A program made the translations under genes and the position numbers. From positions 79,734,001 to 79,798,000 of the forward strand of contig NC_072895.1 of assembly GCF_027943255.1 (NCBI RefSeq): DNA of 64,000 bases, written 5' to 3'. How positions within the stretch are numbered: the stretch's first letter is position 1; each line of letters begins with the position of its first letter. The DNA is from Anastrepha obliqua (lineage: Eukaryota > Arthropoda > Insecta > Diptera > Tephritidae). Below, piece by piece: positions 46,209 to 58,995 of this stretch. The notes under the pieces were generated by a model, which saw only the letters and a program-made list of their open reading frames with translations, did not search any database and was not told where the DNA came from.

Positions 46209-47689
46209 CAGTAGAGCGCCGATTATCCGAAACAATTGGTGCAGAGGGTGTTCGGATAATCGATTTTTTGGATAAACGAACATTTGCAAAATTCCAGTTC
46301 TTTGTTGAGGGTAGGGTAATAAAACATGTCATTGGATTAGGAATACATATTATGTATGTAATGCTTTTTAATGATACACTAGAGTACAGTACATATTATG
46401 AATAGTCACATTTAAGTAGGAATTGCACACACGGTACATAAATACATATGTATGTCTAAACATTTTTTAACAGTACAAAACTAATCTAAAAAAAAAGTCG
46501 AACATATTTGTTTGTTTAAGTTTTTAGACTCGTGTTTTTGCCGCCAAATCTCTTAGGCGTTTTAAAGACTGCACAGAATCGCATTCGCCTTGGTGTCCCA
46601 ACCATTTAATAGCAGTCTCAAATCATTTAAAGGCTTCTTCATTGGACGGTCATTTTTCAGCTGAGACGATGTCATCACTAGTTTTGTCTTCATCGTCGTC
46701 ATCTTCAGGAACTTGAACCTTGTGCTATTATATCGTCGTCTATCAACAACTCGTAGCCAGGATCATTTTCGTCAAATTCTAGCCATTCATGTACGTTTTC
46801 TTGGTCACATTCTTCAAATCATGAAACCTCTTTTATCAACTCAACCATTTCTGAAACAAAGTTTTCATTTGTTGGTTCTTCAGATGTAAGGCTAGCTCCG
46901 GATTCAACTGCTGGACAAAGCTTATTCCAGGATTTCTTTAGAGTAAAAGCTTTGACATAAGCCCACGCTTCTGCTGCCATGTTAACAGCATCCTTCAAGT
47001 TAATACCTTTGTAGATTTCAAGAATTGTTTTATCTTCCTCTTGGCAGATTAGTACACTACCAAGCAACGCTTTTCTGTTGCAACGTTGGAAGGCTTCGAT
47101 CACCCCCTGGTCCATAGGTTGAACGACTGAGGTAACATTGGGTGGCAAAAAAATCACCTTAAATTTTCCATCTTCTCTCTCAAGTGAAAGGTTTGAGGGA
47201 TGACTTGGAAAATTATCAATCACTAATAAAACATTTCCAGTGTCTCCAGTTTCTATCCGATGTTTTTAACCTCTGGAATGAATACAGCGTCATACCACTC
47301 GATAAATACTTGAGTGTCCATTCTGAAATTAATGAGAGATTGCCCAAACAAAACTGTCGGCGTCGAATGCGCGTTCATTTCGCGGCACGATAACACCACC
47401 GACGCTGTTATACTTAGGAACTGCGATACAGAAAGCAAGTATGTACATATGTACAACGCTGTCAATACCTATGAATCATCTGCTAAATATAACATGCTAT
47501 CGATGAAGACACGGAAAATGTCAAAATCAAGACGTTCCCTTGCGTCGCTCTCTGAGTCATTTCTATTAAACGTTTCTATTTCATTTGTACATACTTTTTT
47601 TATTCTTTATATCCGAAAAAGGCGTCATGGTGCCTTTCGGTTAACCGACGTTTCGGATGACCGGCTTTCGGATAATCGACGCTCTACTG
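46209..47689 (-). mobile_element. Tigger/pogo-type DNA transposon, internally deleted
   Basis: Left end CAGTAGAGCGCCGATTATCC, right end complemented CAGTAGAGCGTCGATTATCC (19 of 20 identical), with TA on both sides (46207-46208, 47690-47691). These ends are typical of the Tigger/pogo group. At 1481 bp it is shorter than autonomous members; only the C-terminal half of the transposase remains. Confidence 0.88.
46819..47290 (-). pseudogene. Tigger-type transposase, C-terminal part
   Basis: The 134-codon frame reads MIDNFPSHPSNLSL (second catalytic Asp in IDN), then FLPPNVTSVVQPMDQGVIEA with the third catalytic Asp in MDQG, then an acidic C-terminus. Upstream, VFIEWYDAVFIPEVK lies in another frame past a stop near 47225-47270. 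The CENP-B-like DNA-binding region is not visible. Matches the DDE_1 superfamily pattern. Confidence 0.85.
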
Positions 47690-47691
47690 TA

Positions 47692-47791
47692 TATATGTAT
47701 ATATATAATTGGGGCGTATACCCTTTCTGGGTGTTTGGCCGAGCTCCTCCTCCAAATTTGTGGTGTGCGCCTTGATGTTGTTCCACAAATG
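47692..47791 (-). mobile_element. tRNA-headed SINE, copy 7 (3' end only)
   Basis: The AT-repeat tail (tatatatgtatatatataatt) begins exactly at the right end of the Tigger element, followed by complements of the cgccaattata, gagctcggccaaacaccc and ttccacaaatg blocks. The head is missing. Confidence 0.8.
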
Positions 47792-47849
47792 AAAGTACAA
47801 AACCGAAATATTGTTGGATTTCTTTTATAATAATCATTAAGATAATTTC

Positions 47850-48130
47850 TAGATATTAATTTTTTGAATATGATCTCCGGCATATGTCCGCCATGGCTAC
47901 CTTTTCCAACAAATCTCAATAATCAATATAAATGAGCTCAATCAGCACCAATGCAACGCAGACTATAGTAATTTGCCTTCATTTCTTACACGAGCTGTAC
48001 TTTATAGGCCAAAATCCTTCCGTAAAATTTTCCATGTAGTCGAAGGATAAAGGCCAACAATTTGAGAACGACGACGAATCGACATTTCGGCGTCTTCTTC
48101 AACACTTTGCTCTATGAATTGGCGGACAGA
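47850..48130 (-). pseudogene. DD41D transposase remnant, copy D (internally deleted)
   Basis: Reads SVRQFIEQSVEEDAEMSIRR followed by RSQIVGLYPSTTWKILRKD, the helix-turn-helix region of DD41D transposases. After a deletion comes GSHGGHMPEIIFKK, the standard C-terminus. No catalytic residues remain. Confidence 0.72.
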
Positions 48131-48345
48131 CTTATTTTTTCAATCTAAATTTCCCCAATTTGGAAATGTTGTTCTCGCGTTAAACCATTCACCACGATTC
48201 GCTAAATCTTCCTGAACAAAAATGTCAATACAGTTTGCAATTCTCAGCTGCCAAACCATATGATTTTATGCGTTACGTAAATTTAATATACCACTTTTTA
48301 ATAATACCACTATCGACTGAAATCTCCTTCCACGAAGTGGTTACT

Positions 48346-48545
48346 TCAACTTGGGAAACAAAAAGACGTCGCACGGGGCCATGTGTCAGGTGGGTCAGGT
48401 GAATACCGTGCTTGCACGATGCTATTTACTTGGTGTTTGGTCAAATAGTCCGGCACAATTTTGGCTCGCTGCGATGGCGCGTTATCATCATACAAAATAC
48501 AAAAATTGTTTGCCCACATTTCCGCCGTTTGCGACATACAGCATC
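48346..48545 (-). pseudogene. mariner transposase fragment
   Basis: Reads EMWANNFCILYDDNAPSQRA with the second catalytic Asp, KIVPDYLTKHQVNSIVQARY and then SPDPPDTW, a decayed SPDLAPCDF. The frame ends soon after. No terminal repeats found. Confidence 0.7.
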
Positions 48546-48884
48546 TCTCAAACGCTTCACAACGGATAAATAGTGACAGATGTGTGTCTTACAGTCCTAC
48601 CAAGATAAGAAAGAAATATCGTCCGGTTCCCACATGCGCGGTTTGTTTAAATTAAACATTCCCGGTACTTTTTGATCACAGAGTATTTGTATATTTTCCA
48701 TTTATTTATCGAAATGCTTTCAAATTCACTTCACAATTTTAAATAAAAGAAATCCATTATTTTCTCGGTAGAGGCCTGTAGTGATCAATATCTCGTAAAG
48801 CATCGATCAAACAATTTGAAGTCTATGATCGTTGTCAAGGTGACATTTCAAATTAAAAATTCTTTGCTGTTTTTGTTTGCTCCA

Positions 48885-49080
48885 TTCAATTGAGAGTTAC
48901 AGGGTCTTTACAATGGCGAAAATTCAAACCAGGCCCCTGAATTTGTGAATGGTGTTTATAGTGCCGATACTGCAACTCCTAATTTCGTGCAATTTTGGTT
49001 TCGTCGATTCCGTTGTTGTTACAGAAAATGTGGATAATGTCGACAAAATCACAAAACTAATCGAAGTTTACAGTTTTAAG
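48885..49080 (+). pseudogene. mellifera-like mariner N-terminal fragment
   Basis: In broken frames: NGVYSADTATPNFVQFWFRR, then VDKITKLIEV. This parallels ICAVYGPDTVSISTAQRWF and CDKIAELIER in the element at 2975-4247, so it is a relative of that family. Confidence 0.65.
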
Positions 49081-49550
49081 CCATTTGAGCAAAAATAACG
49101 GATCTCTTTTTCCCCAATCTATAATCTATGTTTTCCCAACCGAAAGCCTTAGTCGCGAGATCATCTCTTCCAATAATGTGAAATAATAATTGCATTATTA
49201 TTTTTCTTTTAATAATAATAATAGTAAAAATAATAACCTACGTTTGTGTTTATTAATGATTAAATTACAAACTTTCTTAGTAATAGTCAATACCACAAAA
49301 GTATACAAAAAATGTTAATCACAGATTGTGAGAGCTTAGCTTGGGTTAACTTATATTCACGAGGTAAATTTATTAATTTTGTTTATTAGATTAAGAAAAT
49401 TGTGTACGAAATCTTTACAAATAAATATAATTAATAACAATATAAAAAAATAACAATAATAAATTAACCGAATTATCAAGAAAAACCGAGGTATATTCGA
49501 GTGTAAACTGGAACAAGTTTTTTACGAAGTGTGGCAATAAAATTGCGGAA
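49081..49550. other. non-coding stretch
   Basis: AT-rich with an ataataata patch near 49200-49235. No feature recognised. Confidence 0.45.
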
Positions 49551-49552
49551 AT

Positions 49553-49972
49553 TCAGTTATACCTAGAGAACTGGCAACACTGTGTCATTTGTAACTCATA
49601 CACATGGAAAAATGATACCTTCATTCCTTTAGCTCCAGTTGATGTTTGAAATGCTATAGGCACGTTTGACCAAGGTTTCATGCGGTTTTTTCTAGAGTAA
49701 TTTTTGGATATAATTGGAGGGTTTTTCAATAAGGGCGAGTAGATGTTGAAATGGAATAAAATGGCGTTTGCTGTGTGGCACGTAGCGCCGTCCTGCTGGA
49801 ACCACATGTCGTCTAGGTCCATATGGTTCAATATGGGCCATAAGAAATTGGAAGGGCCACCACGTCTACCGAAAAATGGGCGCAATGCGCGCAACGTTTG
49901 CGTTAATGAACACTCATTTTGATAATAAAGTTTTATCATTTGAACCTGCTGTTCAATCGTGTAACTTGCCAT
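49553..49972 (-). pseudogene. DD41D transposase remnant, copy E (internal deletion, in frame)
   Basis: The N-terminus MASYTIEQQVQMIKLYYQNE, then LRALRPFFGRRGGPS, matches the DUF4817-type helix-turn-helix of DD41D transposases. It jumps in frame to FLWPILNHMDLDDMWFQQDG and ATCHTA around the second catalytic Asp. The rest is shifted or unrelated. No terminal repeats identified. Confidence 0.78.
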
Positions 49973-50116
49973 GATGATTTGGCATAAACAACTGAATAAT
50001 AAACAAAAGATTTGGCAGATGTCACCAAAACAAAATGGCTGTCACAGGGCGCCAAAATCGACCCGCCCCAATTGAAAAACCCTTATATGTATGTCACTTC
50101 AACCCACAGCAAGTCA

Positions 50117-50329
50117 GTTCCACAAATGGAGGGACCTACAGTTTTAAGCCGACAGATATTTTTTATGAGGAGTTTTTTTCGTGGCAGAAATACACTCGGA
50201 GGTTTTGGCCGAGGGGCGACCGCTATTAGAAAAATGTTTCTACCATTTGGTGTCTCATGCACGGAAACTCGAACCTGCGCACTTCCGAATGATAGTCACG
50301 CACCAAGCCAGTCGGCTATGGCGGCCGCC
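50117..50329 (-). mobile_element. tRNA-headed SINE, copy 8 (3' truncated)
   Basis: Left edge starts at ttccacaaatggagggacct. Complements of the body blocks follow, and the right end has the B-box complement ctcgaacctgcgc and head gtcggctatggcggccgcc. The AT tail is absent. Confidence 0.82.
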
Positions 50330-52759
50330 TGTCTTCCAATTTGTTTGTATTCCCCAAGATGAAGACGTACCAACAATAATAGTAGCGAAGATTGCGCCTT
50401 CTACGTTTCACTATCTTTTTTGGTTTGAGTTTGACAGGCAGATGCTTGAATGGACGTCAAAAACGAAAAGAAAAATCTCCCTTTCATTAAAATACTTCCG
50501 TCTATAGCTTTTAAACTTAGGCAACTTCTCATTACTTTTGGTTAGATCTGTATATTCTCGGTATATTTATTTAATAATATTTTTTCATAATAAACTAAAA
50601 AATATTTTTTATTTAACAATTTTACAGAAACGCTCGCAAAGTTCTTTATCTTATCATTTATTTTATTTGCTCGTGTTGAACTTCTTAAGGAGGCTGTAAC
50701 CGCGGGACTGCATGAATTAACTTCAGAGAACTACCAAGGGATTTTCCAACCAAGAAAGTAATACTTTAACTGTTATTTAGGTCGATAATAAAGTTTTGCT
50801 CGTAGCTTAATTTGCTTGCGTTGTATTGGCAACTTCGCGGAAATTAATTCCCATACCTCACCTCCCAGACTTTCCACAATTTACTTTATCTCCGATTATA
50901 ATGTACAATAAATGAACCCTCATCAGCAAATGTTTGTACAAATTTCAGCGTGTTACTTTCGATTTTCCTTCCCACCAGGAGTCGTAGTGAATTCATAGAT
51001 TTTTTTTCTTATTTGGAAAAGCGTTGATTGCTGTCAATTGGTATTTTGCTGGTAATCGCTGCTAAATTATTGGCAGAAATTTGTTTTGTTCTTCAATTAA
51101 ATGTGAGCAGCGTTTAAATATGCGAATGTACCGAATTCAATTAGTGCCTTCCCCCTCCCCCTTATCTGCTGTTGATCGAGAGTTTTCTCGATGTTCATGA
51201 TTATTGCCTAAATGCGGGTTCATTTCGCATTAATTTACTCTTCATGTGTGTATGTAAGTGTGTATGGGATGCTCAACTTTGCTGGGGTAGTGGAATTGCA
51301 ATTGCAACATCGTTGAAGTCTCGTTTGTTTCTATTTGGTATTCGTTCAAGTATTTTATACTGTGGAGCGATTTTTGGCAGCCCACAAGCAAAGCGTATGT
51401 ACATAGTTATTTTTGTTGTGGCTTCAATTGTTGGTTCTATTGCTCTTTTACTAATATTTATTATAAAGTATGTATTTACATATGTATGTATGTAGATGTA
51501 TTGTTTGTTATTTTTGTTGTTACAGTTGCTGTTGCAGGGTCATTGACTTTTACGCGAAGTGCGTTAGCCTATTTTCGGTTGCATGCGTGCTTATATGTAT
51601 GTTTGTTCTATTAATTGAAGCCATCGTAGGCTTTTACAATTCGCCCCCTTCCTTGCCATTTTACAAGGCGAAGATTGCGTAGCAAATGGTTCAATTGATT
51701 CAGAATTGCAGTCCATGTTAGACATTTTTATACACAAAATTTTCAATTCCACATGTAGGAGAATTTGTAGTTTTTCCCAAAAAATATTCTGAGAATTTTT
51801 CAAATGATTCAGATATGGCAATTAGTGAGATGATAGCAATATTAATTTATTAAAACCTTCTATGAATTCAAGAGCAAATACGAGTATTTGGTTCACACTG
51901 CCATGCAAACATTGGATTATTCACATACGAGTATTTGTGGGTGCATATTTAAGTATTTGTGTATATTGAAAAATTTTCCATCTATCTGGCAAACAAGTTG
52001 TGCCATTTTTCGAAGGGCTTTTCAACAGCAAACAAACAAAAAGCAGCTTTGACCCAGAAAACTAAAATATAAAAAACAAAAACAAATAAACAAGAACAGC
52101 AAAATACCAGCGAATACGAAAACAAAAACATAAAAACAAATTAATTTATAATCTTACACGAATTCAGTGACAACGACGAGCGCAACGGGTGTATGCATGT
52201 ATGTATTGGTATTTGCTAAACGAATATTTTTGCCGCGCACAAATCATGTTCTCGCACATAGTACGTAGTGATCGAGCACAACAAAATAGTGCAACAACAA
52301 TAAAAGTAAAACCGGATTTCGAAATCCTTGAACAGCAACAAATACATACATACAAATACGAATGCGAGCAGAAATAGTAGCAAAAGCACGAATTTGAATG
52401 ACCTCGTAAGCTTTTAGCTTTTCGTTTTTTATTTTTCTTGCCCATTCGCCATCTCGTGCGCGTCAATCGACTGTGCAAATGGAGCTTTGCAATGTTGAGC
52501 GTTTTACTGATTATAGAAACTGAAAGTATCAAGTACTCGCACAAACAGTACTGGGCAAAAGTATGCGGCATAACAACTTACTGATGGAAAAAACTTCCAC
52601 AAAATGGATGAAATGCAATAAATTCGATTTTTTTTTTATAAAAGGAGTGAATGACAAGGCGTACACCAACTATTCCAAAAAAATGGACTTTTTACATATA
52701 GAAAATACTACATAGCGTAAATTTTGTGACAAAAATTTTTTAGTAATTCATGTATATAC
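50330..52759. other. non-coding, host-like DNA
   Basis: Long stretch without recognisable transposon motifs, with tatgtatgtatg microsatellite patches (near 51480, 52190). Short frames lack motifs. It may be an intron or intergenic spacer of a host gene. Confidence 0.4.
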
Positions 52760-52767
52760 ATGTGTAT

Positions 52768-53228
52768 TAGGCCGGGTCAATTTGTGGGGAGGCAAAAAAA
52801 TCGCCCATTGCTCTGTGAAAATCATATTCTAGGGATCAAAATAAGAAACTTTGCCGAAAGAACCATACCTCTAAAACGAATTCTGATGTCTCCCAATTTG
52901 GGTCGAACTTTTTAGTTTCTTTTCTCATGTAAAGGCCAAAAATGGTGATATTTTGAAATGATTGCATGGGGAACCCCCCAGGGGAGTTCCAGGGGGTGTG
53001 CCACTGGCATGGGTGGATCGGCCGTCCAAAGTTAGTGGGGGTCGGTCATACATTTCGACTCGATTGGAGCACTATAAATGGGTCAAAGTGGGATTTTTCG
53101 TTCGACCCAAATTGGTGGACATCACAATTCGTTTTAGATGTATGGTTCCTTCGGCAAAGTTTATTATTTTGATCCCTAGAATACGATTTTCACAGAGCAA
53201 TGAGCGATTTTTAAATCGACCCGCCCTA
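52768..53228. mobile_element. hAT-type MITE, copy 2
   Basis: Begins TAGGCCGGGTCAATTTG and ends with the complement TAGGGCGGGTCGATTTA. Same long inverted arms as 1683-2130, over 90% identical by eye. Flanked by ATGTGTAT and ATATGTAT (52760-52767, 53229-53236), an 8-bp duplication with one change. A 13-bp length difference lies near 52980. No transposase. Confidence 0.85.
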
Positions 53229-53236
53229 ATATGTAT

Positions 53237-54956
53237 GTATGTATTCGTCCTCTGCTTCGATAAACAATTTATCTCGCGTTTTCAATTTATTTTAATTTTA
53301 GGAATGCTCTTTAGGGCGTAATCACATGGATTGAATGACTTCAATCGATTTATGACATTTATCTTTTATTGCCAAATACAGTTTTGGGAAAAGTCCCAGT
53401 GTGCGATCCGTATGCGATGGTACGACGGATGGTGTAAGGAAATATACAAATACATGCATATGTAAACACAACACAAGAAGAGATAGTAAGGTTCGCACAA
53501 TAAGTTCTGGTAGAAGGGAGCAAAAGAGAATACATACATATGTACATGTGTCAGAATTTTTTTGGGGATGCTTAAAATCTCCACTTCTTGCATCTTTTGG
53601 CATAATAAAGTAAGTGATCCTTATATTTTAGATTTATGCTGTATTCAGCAGTTCTCTGTAAAACAAAAGAGCGAACATTTTTATGGAACATTTTAACCCT
53701 CTAACTCTCTTTTCCGCGAAAGCGCCCAAAAATATTTAGAAAACAATTTAGAGCATTCGTTATAAGCATAAAAAAGACCAACAGAAAAAACAATTGTCAA
53801 AAATCAACGCGATTTCCGAGCCATCTCAAACTTGCACTTTGTTACACCAAATGTAATGGGTATAATACACGAAACTTTTCCTAAAAATTATGTTTAAAAT
53901 GTTTAAAATTCTGATGAAAATTTGTAGAATTTTTATTTAAATTTGCGCAAAATTTGTAACTGGAATTTATATGGTTTTTTTATGAAGATATTTTTATATA
54001 AAAATTGATACAATTATCTATGAAACGAATAAATTGTGCAAACTTTCCAATAAGTCCCTGAGCTGTGGTTATTAAAAGCGCCGTACATTCAATGTAATAA
54101 ATCTCTAAAAAGAAATGCATGCAATATATGTATGTATATAGGTATGTTCATCTGGATGTATGTAAATGGAAAATGTGGAGTTAACGAATGAGTGTGCAAG
54201 TTTTTATGCATTTTATTGTGACTATCTACATACATACATATGTACATACACACATAGAATAGGGTTTGGCGCAAACTTCCATTCCACTAATCAAAGAGTG
54301 ACCCAATTTAAGGGCGTTAACTCGTTGCACACCAACAATACAATAATTAAATTGCAATAAAAATACAAAAACGTATAATTTTTTATCAGCGCAACAACAA
54401 CTCAAAGCAATAGAAAGCAATCGTGCGTATACATTTACGTTTTGTCGCGCTGATCGTCAGCACTCAGCGACAACTGCACGCATGGCGATGGGTTTACAAA
54501 ATATATCGATAGGTTTAAACATGCATTGATAGATTTCACTGGAATTGACTTTATCTGCGGCCAAGTGAGCGAGTGGTCAGATGCCGTGATTCGTCATACA
54601 GGCTTCGTCTCCATGTTCCTTTCGGCCGTCCTCTTCGGCGACAACCTTGCGGATTCCAGTCTAATGACATTCTGTTGATGTCAGCCGCAGGTTACGGATT
54701 GTATATCCTGAATGCATCAATGGTTACAAATCTTACTGTTGTGGCTTCACTTATAGCTGGAAAATAAAGTTGTGCTAATACAGCAAAAGGCTTAAAAATT
54801 TAATTCAAGGCTTATGTAGGGCACACAAAAGGAAAGAAGTTGTACACACATAACGGAAAGGGCTTGTGAAAGTTTTAAATCGCAGCTGAAATGTACGAAA
54901 TCTGAAAAGAAAAAATAATCAGTAGAGAGGGCAACTTTTCCTTTTATAATGGGATG
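53237..54956. other. non-coding; GC-richer patch 54553-54700
   Basis: Mostly AT-rich with catacata microsatellite. The 54553-54700 patch (ggccaagtgagcgagtgg) looks slightly tRNA- or UTR-like, but no A/B box pair or stem is convincing. Confidence 0.35.
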
Positions 54957-55232
54957 AGGCGGCCACCGTAGCCGAATCTAGGTGAAATACCAAAATTAAG
55001 AAAAAAAATTTTCTAAAAGCGGTTGCCCCTCGGCAGGCAATGGCAAACCTCCGAGGGTATTTCTGCCATGAAAAAAGCTTCTCATAAAAATATCTGCCGT
55101 TCGAAGACGGCTTGAAACTGTAGGTCCCTCCATTTGTGGAACAACATCAAGACGCATGCCACAAATAGGAGGACAGCTCGGCCAAACACCCAAAACGGGT
55201 GTACGCGCCAATTATATATATATATATATATA
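54957..55232 (+). mobile_element. tRNA-headed SINE, copy 9, with long AT tail
   Basis: Head gcggccaccgtagccgaatc is joined by deletion to the post-B-box segment. The whole body and the 3' end ggtgtacgcgccaattatat with (AT)10 are intact. This copy best shows the AT-repeat tail. Confidence 0.87.
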
Positions 55233-55429
55233 ATGGAATGACGTTTCGGGCGCTATTGCATGAATTGCTAGTTTTGCATCAATATTTTGTAGCACCCCAT
55301 ATAAAAGTCTAAAGAAGCCAAATTACAACTGTGTGGAGGTCAATTCACACCCAATTGAAGTGCTTGGCGATTTTCTGCAATGGACAATATGTTTTGGAAT
55401 TTTATTTACCAAATCAACTACTATACTCG

Positions 55430-55657
55430 CAGACTTGGCCACTTGTGCCTTTTTCTTGTTCCCAAAACAGAAAATACCTGTGAAAGGGCGGAGAATTGCC
55501 ACAATTGTGGAGATAAAGGCCGCAAAGTTGGTAACGCTCAGGCCATACGAAACCGCTCTTTGGTTAGAGGTGGTTCGTGGATTGGAAAAAGCGTTGGCAC
55601 AAGTGTATTATGATACATCTGAGGGGATCACTTTGAAGGGGAGAATAAATAAATAAA
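55430..55657 (+). pseudogene. mariner transposase C-terminal remnant
   Basis: Reads LATCAFFLFPKQKIPVKGRR and TIVEIKAA, a decayed LAPCDFFLFPKLKIPLKGRR, and ends in a shifted frame with GDHFEGE before a stop, like GDYFEGD in the element at 38304-39610. Confidence 0.7.
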
Positions 55658-55659
55658 TA

Positions 55660-57189
55660 TTTTGCATCATATATCCAATTCGCCATAATTCGAAGCATAG
55701 GAACTATAATTATGCGAACTAAAAAACAATTAATATTGAAGGAAGCATTGCGTATGCTTCATTGCATTAGATCGCCGTCTAATTGAGAATTAGTTAGAAA
55801 TATTATAAAATTTTCTGAATTCTACAGTGTTGTTTAAAAAATGTTTAGCAACGGTAGCCAACTCGTTACCTTCGAAAGGTTTTTATTGGAAGCAGCATAC
55901 GTGTTATCTGCAAACACAGTAAATGTGTGTCAAAAATATTTTATTCATGCAGAGATTGGACGCAAGGTAGAGAAAACTACAATAATTTAAGCATTGTATG
56001 TAAATAATAATTAAAAATAAATTTAACATCAATAAAGTATTTTCTTATTAAATCCATTGAATTGTGGGACTAGTCCCTTTTTCCTCTATTCCAAATATTT
56101 AACGTATATCAAATATAGATTCGCTGATAACATCGATTTTGCATCATATCGAAAGATTTATCGATGCATTTTGTTCATGTGTTGCCTTTGCATTGCTGTG
56201 CTTATTCGATTCGCTCGTTTATTATAATCGCCTCCATTCAGTTAGCCAATTGGTGACGGTGGAGTGGTTCAGCAGAAGTCGCCATTAAATTTGGAGCCCT
56301 TTTGCGATAGCCATTTATTTCATATTTGTTCATCTGTAGCGTTAATTTGGCTTTTGGCTTCAGTACTGCCCTTCTGTAGTGCATTCATATTAATTTTTTG
56401 TTTATTTGTTAAAATGTCTATGATTTTATTATAGCTGTTTCCAATTTTGGAAAAGTTCTTTACTTCGCTTAACCCCGTTGCACTCTGCTGATAAAGAAGA
56501 CCGCCAAGCGATAAATTTATACCAAATACAAATGAAGTTGCGGCAATCAGTTTGTGTTAATAGAAATATTTGAATAGCTGTGCGGAACTTTAATTTTAAA
56601 TTGTTGGCCATGACATTTAGTTGGCAACAATGTAAAACCCTATGGTGCTACTTATAGTACTACTATTTATGGCTACATTTTTATTTTTATTTCTACCAAC
56701 TTTTCAAGCTTAGATATTTGGAGCATTTGTTTTGCTTAGTAATTCATATTGTTGGAGTTTTCGTATCTCGTATCGAATGAATAAGAAGTTGGGTTATGTG
56801 AAATTTTATTTTAATCATCAAAATTGAAGCTGTAAAGTATTTTATTTTGATTTCGCCCTCAATATACATGCCTCCATTAAACCTAAAATGCTCCAATCCA
56901 AACAATCTGGATTGTTTTACCACAGGAAACAGTCTTAAGACAAACAGTAGAAAACTCCCCGAATATTGCAGTTGGTCTAACGCTGAGACATTCAGGTTGT
57001 CTAAATTTTACACCAGACTTTTGGTTTACTCAATTTCCCTTTTAAAACTAGACCCGTATGAAAATACGCCACGGCTTGATTAAAAAAAAAAATATTAGTG
57101 ATTTTGTTAGTAAATTTTCAATCAGCAGTATTAGGTTTTGATTTTTCACGATCGTGAAGGCGTTAGGCAGAAGCTGCTGATTTCAGATA
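55660..57189. other. non-coding stretch
   Basis: AT-rich with no transposon motif recognised. Confidence 0.4.
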
Positions 57190-57195
57190 ACCCCG

Positions 57196-58390
57196 AAAAG
57201 CGCTGAAGCAAGCAATCATCGCCAGTAAGAAGTCAAAATGGGAGGAACTTCGAAGGGATCTAGATACCAACCCTTGGGGTCTGGGCTATAAAATTGTAAC
57301 GGGGAAGCTAAACGCCAACTCCACAGCCGTACATCTAGACAGCGATGCTATCAGCAAAATAGTGGATAGACTGTTCGCCACGCACCCACGGACCGAGACC
57401 CCCAAGGTGACGAGATGCTTCCACCCTTCACCGAGGAAGAGCTTAAAACCGCGGCAAGAAGCCTCAAAAGAAACAAAGCTCCAGGCCTAGATGGCATCAA
57501 AGCTGAAGCTCTCAAACTTGTGGCTGAGAGCCGACCAAATGTGATGCTCGATGTTTACAATGCATGCAATGCTCAAGGCATTTTCCCTAAGCTGTGGAAA
57601 ATACAGACCCTGATGCTGATCAGTAAGGGTAAGGGTGACCCAGCGCAACCATCAGCTTGGCGTCCGCTTTGCATGCTGAACAGCGCCGGCAAATTGCTTT
57701 AGAAACTCATACACCGCAGACTTGCAGAGTCTGTTGAGAGTGCAGGAGGATTATCAGCAAGGCAATACAGTTTCCGACGCGGGAAATCAACCCTTGGTGT
57801 AATAGAGGAGGTGGTAAGCAGCGCTCCAGGCAGACGCCACTACCCGAACCGCATCACCGTCCTGGCAACGCTTGATGTACGAAACGCCTTTAACAGCCTA
57901 CGATGGATAGACATTATAAAGGCACAATGAGAAAGGTTTCGAATACCTGCATACCTGCTAAGGATTCTCCAGAGCTACCTGAGCGAGTGTGAACTGCTGT
58001 ACGACACACCAGATGGCCAGAAAACAAAAGCGATAACGTCTGGCGCAGCTCAAGGATCTATTATTGGCCCCGATCTCTGGAATCTAAGCTACAATGAGAT
58101 ATTGAGCATAGAAATGCCAGAAGATACATATGTAGTAGGCTACGCGGACGATATAGCGGCGGTCATACCAGCTCGGGACACTGAGGACGCTAGAAGGAAG
58201 CTGATAAGGACGCAAATATGGCTTGAGGACTACGGCCTGGAACTCGCCAAACATAAAACCGAAGTCATCCTTATGACTCGAGGTCACATGCCACTCGAGG
58301 TCAGCATGCAAATAAGCGACACGTCCTTAGTGACCTAAAAAGTAGTGAAATACTTAGGTATTCAACTTGACTGCAAGCTTACTTTCGGGC
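57196..58390 (+). pseudogene. R1-clade reverse transcriptase, decayed
   Basis: Order seen: LKQAIIASKKSKWEELRRDL, then PPFTEEELKTAARSLKRNKA, PGLDGIKAEALKL, LISKGKGDPAQPSAWRPLCM, RQYSFRRGKSTLGVIEEVV, LATLDVRNAFNSLRW with the first catalytic Asp, SGAAQGSIIGPDLWNLSYNE, and VVGYADDIAAVI with the YADD catalytic pair, then KTEVILMTRG and VKYLGIQLDCKLTFG. Stops lie near 57702, 57930 and 58339, with a frameshift near 57410. YADDIAAVI is usual for the R1 clade. The enzyme would reverse-transcribe element RNA at its nicked target; this copy cannot. Confidence 0.88.
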
Positions 58391-58464
58391 CCAGATACGG
58401 CACGCGGCTACCAAAGCAGCAAAGGTCACGGGTATGCTAAGTAAATTAATGGCAAACATCGGTG

Positions 58465-58995
58465 GGCCAACACAGAGCAAACCTCATGGTCCGGGAACGA
58501 ATGGATGGGTGGAACTCCAAGAAGAACCACGTCATCACTAGCTTCTCAGATCGGAGATGCCAAACCATGCTGCGGTGGCAAAGCCAACGGGACACTGAAT
58601 CGAGTGGCAGATGTACGGCGAAACTTATTCCATCAATTGACAAATGGGTCTAAAGGAACTTCGGGGAAGTGAACTACTTTTTAACTCAGTTCCTTTCGGG
58701 CCACGGATACTTCCGGATATACCTATACCGCATGGGCAAGGTAAACGATTCCAAGTGCATATACTGCAAAGCGCTGAGCGATGACGCTGAAAACACATTC
58801 TTTAGTTGTAATAGATGGCTCACGGAAAAAATGCTCTGAGGGAGCAGATTGGCGACATCGCATCGAGCAACATAATCAGCAAAATGCTCGAACGCGAGGA
58901 CAGCTGGAACGCGGTAAAGAAATACATCGAGAACGTACTACGGAAAAAAAGATCGACCTCGACACAGTGCAGCAAAGTGAAGCCGCACAGATAGA
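58465..58995 (+). pseudogene. R1-clade ORF2 C-terminus, copy 2
   Basis: In two frames: MLRWQSQRDTESSGRCTAKL, IPSIDKWV, then FGEVNYFLTQFLSGHGYFR, CIYCKALSDDAENTFFSCNR, and REQIGDIASSNIISKMLER. The His of the Cys-Cys-His-Cys motif is replaced by Asn (AEHTFF became AENTFF), unlike copy 1. Confidence 0.82.
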
